In this document: positions 4,676 to 8,418 of the stretch, in pieces | How positions within the stretch are numbered: the stretch's first letter is position 1 | Layout: each line of letters begins with the position of its first letter | Assembly: GCA_964555685.1 (NCBI GenBank) | Contig: CAZKTO010000088.1 | Coordinates: forward strand, 1 to 8,418 | DNA: 8,418 bases | Direction: 5' to 3' | Source: CAZKTO01 sp964555685 | GTDB lineage: Bacteria; Chloroflexota; Dehalococcoidia; SHYB01 | Program-made: the position numbers and the translations under genes | The notes under the pieces: model-generated | The model's database searches: none | Told to the model about the DNA's origin: nothing | What the model saw: only the letters and a program-made list of their open reading frames with translations

Positions 4676-5572
4676 ATGCTCATCGGCGTCGCCGTCCCCT
4701 ACTACGAGCAGTACGCCTCCTTGGAGGCGGTGGTCCGCTTCGCCACCCGCGCCGAGGCGGTGGGCTTCGACGTCGTCTGGTTCGCCGACCACGTGGCGCT
4801 GCCCGGCCGCGACCGCGCCCGCATGGGCAACCGCTGGTTCGAGATCGTCACGCTCATGGCCCACGTCGCGGCCCATGTGCGCCGCGCGCGCCTCGGGACG
4901 GACGTGATCGTTGCCCCCTACCGTCACCCGGTGCTGGCTGCGAAGATGCTGGCGACGCTGGACATCGTCTGCCAGGGCCGCCTCATCATCGGCGTGGGCG
5001 GCGGCTACGTGAAGGAGGAGTTCGAGGCCCTGGGCGTCCCCTTCGAGGCCCGCGGCGCCTACACGGACGAGTGCATCCGGGTCTGGAAGGCCATGTGGGC
5101 CAGCGGCAACGCCTCCTTCCAGGGCCGGTTCTTCCGCTTCTCCGACGTGACCTCGGAGCCCAAGCCCATCCAGCAGCCGCACCCGCCCATCTGGGCCGGC
5201 AACCGGGGCCCGCGGGTCCTGCGGCGCGTGGCTGAGCTGGGCGACGGCTGGCACCCCGTGGGCGCCTCCTTCCTTGATCTCGAGCAAGGCATCACCCAGC
5301 TCCGTTCCCTCTGGACGAAGGCCGGCCGAGCGGGCCAGCCGGCCCTGTCCTATAGCGGCCTCTTCGGCCTCGTGACCCGGGATGCGTCGCGGGACGAGAG
5401 GCGCCTGCCGCTGACCGGCGGCGTCGGCCAGGTCATCGACGACCTGCGGCGCCTGAAGGCCCTGGGATTCGCCAGCGCCCTCTTCCGCATCGGCGTCCAC
5501 GAGGGCACGCCCCAGACGATGCTGGACCAGCTCGACCTCATCGCCGGCGCGGTGCTGCCCAAGGTGAGATGA
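4676..5572 (+). CDS. LLM-class (probably F420-dependent) oxidoreductase, first gene of the operon
   Basis: This 298-residue protein is of the luciferase-like TIM-barrel superfamily, in the branch usually described as probable F420-dependent oxidoreductases (TIGR03619-like). Visible elements are the first strand MLIGVAVPYY, WFADHVALP (35-43), RWFEIVTLMAHVA (53-65), RLGTDVIVAPYRHP (72-85), the signature ATLDIVCQGRLIIGVGGGY (93-111), EFEALGVPFEARG (115-127), PHPPIWAGN (168-176) and GDGWHP (189-194). The length is normal for this branch. These enzymes move hydride or oxygen using reduced F420 or FMN; substrate and cofactor cannot be told from sequence alone. The ribosome binding site GGAG is 6 bases upstream. 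The next gene follows almost without a gap, and the proteins encoded at 5578 and 7381 are close paralogues, so the operon holds a small diversified LLM set. Confidence 0.9.
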   Translation: MLIGVAVPYYEQYASLEAVVRFATRAEAVGFDVVWFADHVALPGRDRARMGNRWFEIVTLMAHVAAHVRRARLGTDVIVAPYRHPVLAAKMLATLDIVCQGRLIIGVGGGYVKEEFEALGVPFEARGAYTDECIRVWKAMWASGNASFQGRFFRFSDVTSEPKPIQQPHPPIWAGNRGPRVLRRVAELGDGWHPVGASFLDLEQGITQLRSLWTKAGRAGQPALSYSGLFGLVTRDASRDERRLPLTGGVGQVIDDLRRLKALGFASALFRIGVHEGTPQTMLDQLDLIAGAVLPKVR

Positions 5573-5577
5573 CACCC

Positions 5578-6486
5578 GTGCGCTTCGGCATCGCCATCCC
5601 CACCTATCGCATCGACAACGACACGGCCTTCATGGTCGATGCGGCCCAGGCGGCCGAGGAGCTGGGCTACTACTCCATCTGGTTCGCCGATCACCTGGCC
5701 ATCCCCGAGGACTTCCTCGACTACCTGGGCCCCGAGTGGTACGAGCCCGTGGTTACGGCGTCCTACCTGGCGGCCAAGACGCAGCGCGTCCGGCTCGGCT
5801 GGGACGTCATCATCCTGGCCTACCGGAACCCGGTGGTCCTGGCCAAGATGATCGCCACGCTGGACGTGATGTGCCAGGGGCGGGTGATCTTCGGCGCGGC
5901 GGCCGGCTACGTACCCGGCGAGTTCGCGGCCCTGGGCCAGGACTTCGCCCAGCGCGGCGCGCTGTCCGACGAGTACCTGCGCGTCATGCGCGAGCTGTGG
6001 ACCAGCGAGGACCCACGGTTCGAAGGGAGGTATTTCCGCTTCTCGGAGATCAAGGCCGCGCCCAAGCCCGTCCAGAAGCCGCACCCGCCCATCTGGATCG
6101 GCGGCAACGCCGCGCCGGCCATCCGGCGCGCGGCGCTCCTGGGCGACGGCTGGCACCCTCTCTACCCCTCGGCGCCCGCCATGAAGCGCGGCATCGACCA
6201 GATCCAAGGACTGCGGGGACCCCGCGGCCTCGAAGGCTATACCATCTCCTATAGCTGCTCCCACGTCCTCTTCGAGGGGGCGCTCTCGATGGACGGCCTG
6301 CCGGCGCGGATGCAGCGCAGCGGCTTCACCGGCTCGCCCAAGAAGATCGCCGCGGCCTTCAACCGCCTGGCTGCGGCGGGCGTCCAGCACGCGACGATCC
6401 GCTTCCCTCACCAGTTGCTGACGCGGCGGCAGTTCATGCAGCATCTCGAACGGTTCATGCGGGAGGTGGCCCCGCAGGTCCGGTGA
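5578..6486 (+). CDS. LLM-class (probably F420-dependent) oxidoreductase, second gene of the operon
   Basis: A 302-residue paralogue of the protein encoded at 4676. An ATG at 5569, overlapping the previous stop as ATGA, would add three residues. GTG 5578 is preferred because from it the protein aligns gap-free with its neighbour: WFADH falls at 35-39, LDxxCQGR at 95-102, PHPPIW at 168-173 and GDGWHP at 189-194 in both. The VRFGIAIPTY start also matches MRFGIAVPTY of the last gene in the operon, and AAGGTGAG is too close to the ATG to serve it. The signature reads CQGRVIFGAAAGY, with GAAAG where GVGxG is usual, in the loop near the cofactor phosphate. The C-terminal third (LPARMQRSGFTGSPKKIAAA) differs from the LPLTG/LPLNG form of the two paralogues. 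Translation is probably coupled to the upstream gene. Confidence 0.88.
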   Translation: MRFGIAIPTYRIDNDTAFMVDAAQAAEELGYYSIWFADHLAIPEDFLDYLGPEWYEPVVTASYLAAKTQRVRLGWDVIILAYRNPVVLAKMIATLDVMCQGRVIFGAAAGYVPGEFAALGQDFAQRGALSDEYLRVMRELWTSEDPRFEGRYFRFSEIKAAPKPVQKPHPPIWIGGNAAPAIRRAALLGDGWHPLYPSAPAMKRGIDQIQGLRGPRGLEGYTISYSCSHVLFEGALSMDGLPARMQRSGFTGSPKKIAAAFNRLAAAGVQHATIRFPHQLLTRRQFMQHLERFMREVAPQVR

Positions 6487-6532
6487 CCGGGACCACGCCT
6501 CAGGCGGGCCCGCCACTGAAGGAGCAGACGAA

Positions 6533-7381
6533 ATGCCCGAGAGCGAGTACAGCACCACGCGGCTGACCGGGTTCTACGGGGAGATGTCCTCCCTGGACTC
6601 CATCGTCCGCGCCCTCTCGGCCGAGGGCGTGGACACGGGCCGTCTCACCGCCCGGGACCTCTACACTCGCGACCTGGACTGCCAGAACCTCGGCGCCTTC
6701 CAGGTCCTGGAGCTCATCGCCGGCGTCGTGACCGAGTACGGCGCGCCTGGCCAGGGCGAGCCCCTCCTTGATGTCGGCTGCGGACTGGGCGGCCCCGGCC
6801 GCTATCTCGCCGAGCGCTTCGGCTGCCAGGTCACCGGCATCGACCTCCTGCCCCTGCGCATCGATACGGCCCGCGTGCTCACCCAGATGACGGGCCTGGG
6901 CGAGCGGATCACCTACCGCGTCGCCGACGCCACCGGCCTGCCGTTCAAGGACCGCACCTTCGTCCAGGCGTGGATGCTGGACGCGAGCATTCACATGCGG
7001 GAGAAGGCGGCCCTCTTCGGCCAGATCGTGCGGGTGCTGCGGCCCGGCGGGCTCCTCGTCATGCACGACCAGACGGCGCCCATCCCCAAGGTCATGGCGC
7101 CGGTCACCCGGCGCGCTCCCTACATCGCGCCGTCGCTCCCTCAGCTCATCCGCTACGTCGAGGACGCGGGCCTGCGCCTCCTCACCTGGCGCGACACCAG
7201 CGCCCTGGTCCTGGAGCACTTCCGGCGCCGCAAGGAGCAGCGCCAGCGGATGGCGCCACCGGCCAACGCTGGCTCCCTGAAGCGCCAAGCCCGGCGCGCC
7301 GCCAGCCTCGACGCCTATATCGAGGCCTTGGCCAATCATGGCGGGCGCTGCGGCATCCTCATCGCCAGGCGGCTCCCCTGA
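6533..7381 (+). CDS. Class I SAM-dependent methyltransferase (small-molecule type)
   Basis: This 282-residue protein has a Rossmann-type methyltransferase core. Motif I is LLDVGCGLGGPGRYLA (78-93), which binds S-adenosylmethionine. VTGIDLLP (100-107) supplies the acidic residue for the ribose. ADATGLPF (131-138) is motif II-like, and VLRPGGLLVMHD (168-179) is the post-II strand. The N-terminal segment RDLYTRDLDCQNLGAFQVLELI (41-62) resembles the substrate lid of UbiE/sarcosine-dimethylglycine-type enzymes (Methyltransf_11 group), which methylate small molecules rather than nucleic acid or protein. The tail (230-260) is rich in Arg/Lys/Gln. AAGGAG (6519-6524) sits 8 bases before the ATG. The gene lies 46 bases after the second LLM gene, and its TGA shares one base with the ATG of the next, so it is a true operon member. 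It probably modifies a substrate or product of the adjacent oxidoreductases (inference). Confidence 0.9.
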   Translation: MPESEYSTTRLTGFYGEMSSLDSIVRALSAEGVDTGRLTARDLYTRDLDCQNLGAFQVLELIAGVVTEYGAPGQGEPLLDVGCGLGGPGRYLAERFGCQVTGIDLLPLRIDTARVLTQMTGLGERITYRVADATGLPFKDRTFVQAWMLDASIHMREKAALFGQIVRVLRPGGLLVMHDQTAPIPKVMAPVTRRAPYIAPSLPQLIRYVEDAGLRLLTWRDTSALVLEHFRRRKEQRQRMAPPANAGSLKRQARRAASLDAYIEALANHGGRCGILIARRLP

Positions 7382-8277
7382 TGCGCTTCGGCATCGCCGT
7401 CCCCACCTACCTGCATCACGCCCGCCGGGAGGCCATCCTGGAGGCCGCGGTGCGGGCCGAGGAGCTGGGCTACGACTCTCTCTGGGTGCCCGACCATCAG
7501 GTCACCGGCGAGCCCTTCCTCGCGCGCATGGGCGGCGTGTGGTTCGAGCCCTTCGTGACCCTTGCGTACATCGCCGGGCTCACGAAGCGGATCAAGCTGG
7601 GCCTGGCTGTCCTCGTCGTCCCCTTCCGGCACCCCATCTTCACCGCCAAGCTCGTCTCGACCCTCGACCGCCTCTCCGGCGGGCGCGTCGTCCTGGGCGT
7701 CGGCGTCGGCGGCGACGTCGAGATCGAGTTCCGGACCATGGGCCTCGACTACGCCCGGCGGGGGCCCGTGACGGACGACTACTTGGTGGCGCTCAAGGCC
7801 CTCTGGTCCGCGGGGTATGAGGGGTACGATGGCCCGCATATCCGGATCCCCAAGATGGCCATGATGCCGCGCCCCCGGCAGCGGCCGCATCCGCCCCTCT
7901 GGGTGGGAGGGAACAGCCACGCGGCGCGCCGGCGGGCCGCCCAGCACTGCGATGGCTGGCACCCGCTGCGCCTGACGCCCAAGCAGCTCTGGGAGGGGGT
8001 GGCCGGCCTGCGCCAGCTCGAGCGGCGCTTCAAGCGTCGCCAGCGCCTCACGATCTCGCTCCAGAGCGAGTACATGCGCTTCACCGACCGTCCGCTGGGC
8101 GAAGACCGGCTCCCGCTGAACGGCACGCCCGGCCAGATCGCCGACGACCTGCGGGCCTACGAGGCCGCCGGCCTCGACCACATCGCGCTCCGGTTCGGCA
8201 TGGCCCGCGACACGGCCGAGCTCGTCGGCTGGATGGGGCGCTTCGCCCGCGAGGTGCGGCCCCAGTTCACAGGGTAG
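7381..8277 (+). CDS. LLM-class (probably F420-dependent) oxidoreductase, last gene of the operon
   Basis: This 298-residue paralogue starts at the ATG in TGATG, overlapping the methyltransferase stop by one base. The frame is open far upstream, but the family's first strand MRFGIAVPTY begins exactly here, so the longer frame is spurious. Elements are VPDHQVTGEPF (36-46), WFEPFVTLAYIAG (54-66), the signature STLDRLSGGRVVLGVGVGG (93-111), PHPPLWVGGN (169-178), DGWHP (191-195) and LPLNGTPGQIADDLRAYEAAG (244-264). Compared with its two paralogues it carries VPDH in place of FADH, SGGR in place of CQGR, and GGDVEIEF in place of GGYVKEEF. It is therefore the most divergent at the cofactor and substrate side, so it may take a different substrate. 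No separate promoter or strong Shine-Dalgarno is visible, so translation is probably coupled to the methyltransferase. Confidence 0.9.
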   Translation: MRFGIAVPTYLHHARREAILEAAVRAEELGYDSLWVPDHQVTGEPFLARMGGVWFEPFVTLAYIAGLTKRIKLGLAVLVVPFRHPIFTAKLVSTLDRLSGGRVVLGVGVGGDVEIEFRTMGLDYARRGPVTDDYLVALKALWSAGYEGYDGPHIRIPKMAMMPRPRQRPHPPLWVGGNSHAARRRAAQHCDGWHPLRLTPKQLWEGVAGLRQLERRFKRRQRLTISLQSEYMRFTDRPLGEDRLPLNGTPGQIADDLRAYEAAGLDHIALRFGMARDTAELVGWMGRFAREVRPQFTG

Positions 8278-8278
8278 C

Positions 8279-8303
8279 GAGGCGCCATTCGGACGCCTTT
8301 CCC
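8279..8303 (+). terminator. Weak terminator-like hairpin after the operon
   Basis: GAGGCG (8279-8284) pairs with CGCCTT (8294-8299, one G-U) around a 9-base loop, followed by T and a C-run. It begins two bases after the last stop codon. The stem is short and the T-run is only three bases, so the call rests mainly on position. Confidence 0.3.
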
Positions 8304-8418
8304 CCATCAAATCCACCGTGCTTTACAGATGAATGCATAAGTTCCTAAACGACCTGGCGCTCTGGCCCTCTCCCTCCTGTCCCCCTCGAAGGACTCGGGG
8401 CAAGCTCTCTCCTGAAGG
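8304..8418. other. Intergenic right end, no recognisable gene
   Basis: Composition drops in GC for about 50 bases (8305-8355) and then becomes a CT-rich stretch (CCCTCTCCCTCC, later CTCTCTCCTGAAGG) that looks like a low-complexity or dispersed intergenic repeat cut by the window edge. No start codon with a ribosome binding site, RNA gene or clear promoter is seen. Confidence 0.35.

Noticed and set aside
6970..7380. Upstream extension of the last LLM frame into the methyltransferase gene
   Set aside because: The family's N-terminal strand starts exactly at ATG 7381. The extension is out-of-frame methyltransferase sequence.
4640..8316. Four long minus-strand frames opposite the LLM-methyltransferase operon
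   Set aside because: Each mirrors a clear gene on the plus strand, shows no family motif, and has no ribosome binding site or promoter.

Overview
GC-rich bacterial DNA, probably from an uncultured Chloroflexota (Dehalococcoidia/SAR202-like) or a similar soil or aquatic lineage. This rests on four luciferase-like monooxygenase (LLM) genes in about 7.5 kb, a Chloroflexota-style large serine recombinase remnant, a GC-rich palindromic repeat and long antisense shadow frames. The taxonomy is an inference. A run of ten N at 211-220 shows that the left end is a scaffold join.

Left part (1-823): the 5' end of a gene leaving the window on the minus strand with its own TATAAT box, a small inverted repeat next to a perfect TTGACA, the assembly gap, and a 25-base palindrome flush against the gap. 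A minus-strand remnant of the C-terminus of a molybdopterin-binding xanthine dehydrogenase/aldehyde oxidase subunit follows, then noncoding sequence with weak promoters.

Middle-left (824-2488): a complete LuxA-type flavin monooxygenase, then directly the C-terminal part of a large serine recombinase. The recombinase frame runs head-on into the 3' end of the tmRNA gene. This is the layout expected at one end of an integrated element that used the ssrA 3' end as its attachment site. The stretch 436-2488 reads as accessory DNA with broken genes.

Centre (2420-4585, minus strand): a protein quality-control block in the order ctpA-type S41 protease, smpB, ssrA (tmRNA). The protease gene appears leaderless, with TATAAT 7 bases before its ATG. 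smpB overlaps the protease gene by 8 bases. ssrA has its own extended -10 promoter. The tmRNA tag can be read by eye and ends in ALAAA rather than ALAA.

Right part (4618-8277, plus strand): a divergent four-gene operon of LLM, LLM, SAM-dependent methyltransferase and LLM, tightly packed, with a TTGCCA-N17-TACCAT promoter. The three LLM proteins align almost without gaps, so they look like tandem paralogues. They are probably F420H2- or FMN-dependent oxidoreductases acting with the methyltransferase on one small-molecule pathway whose substrate cannot be read from the sequence. The last 140 bases hold a weak terminator-like hairpin and no recognisable gene.
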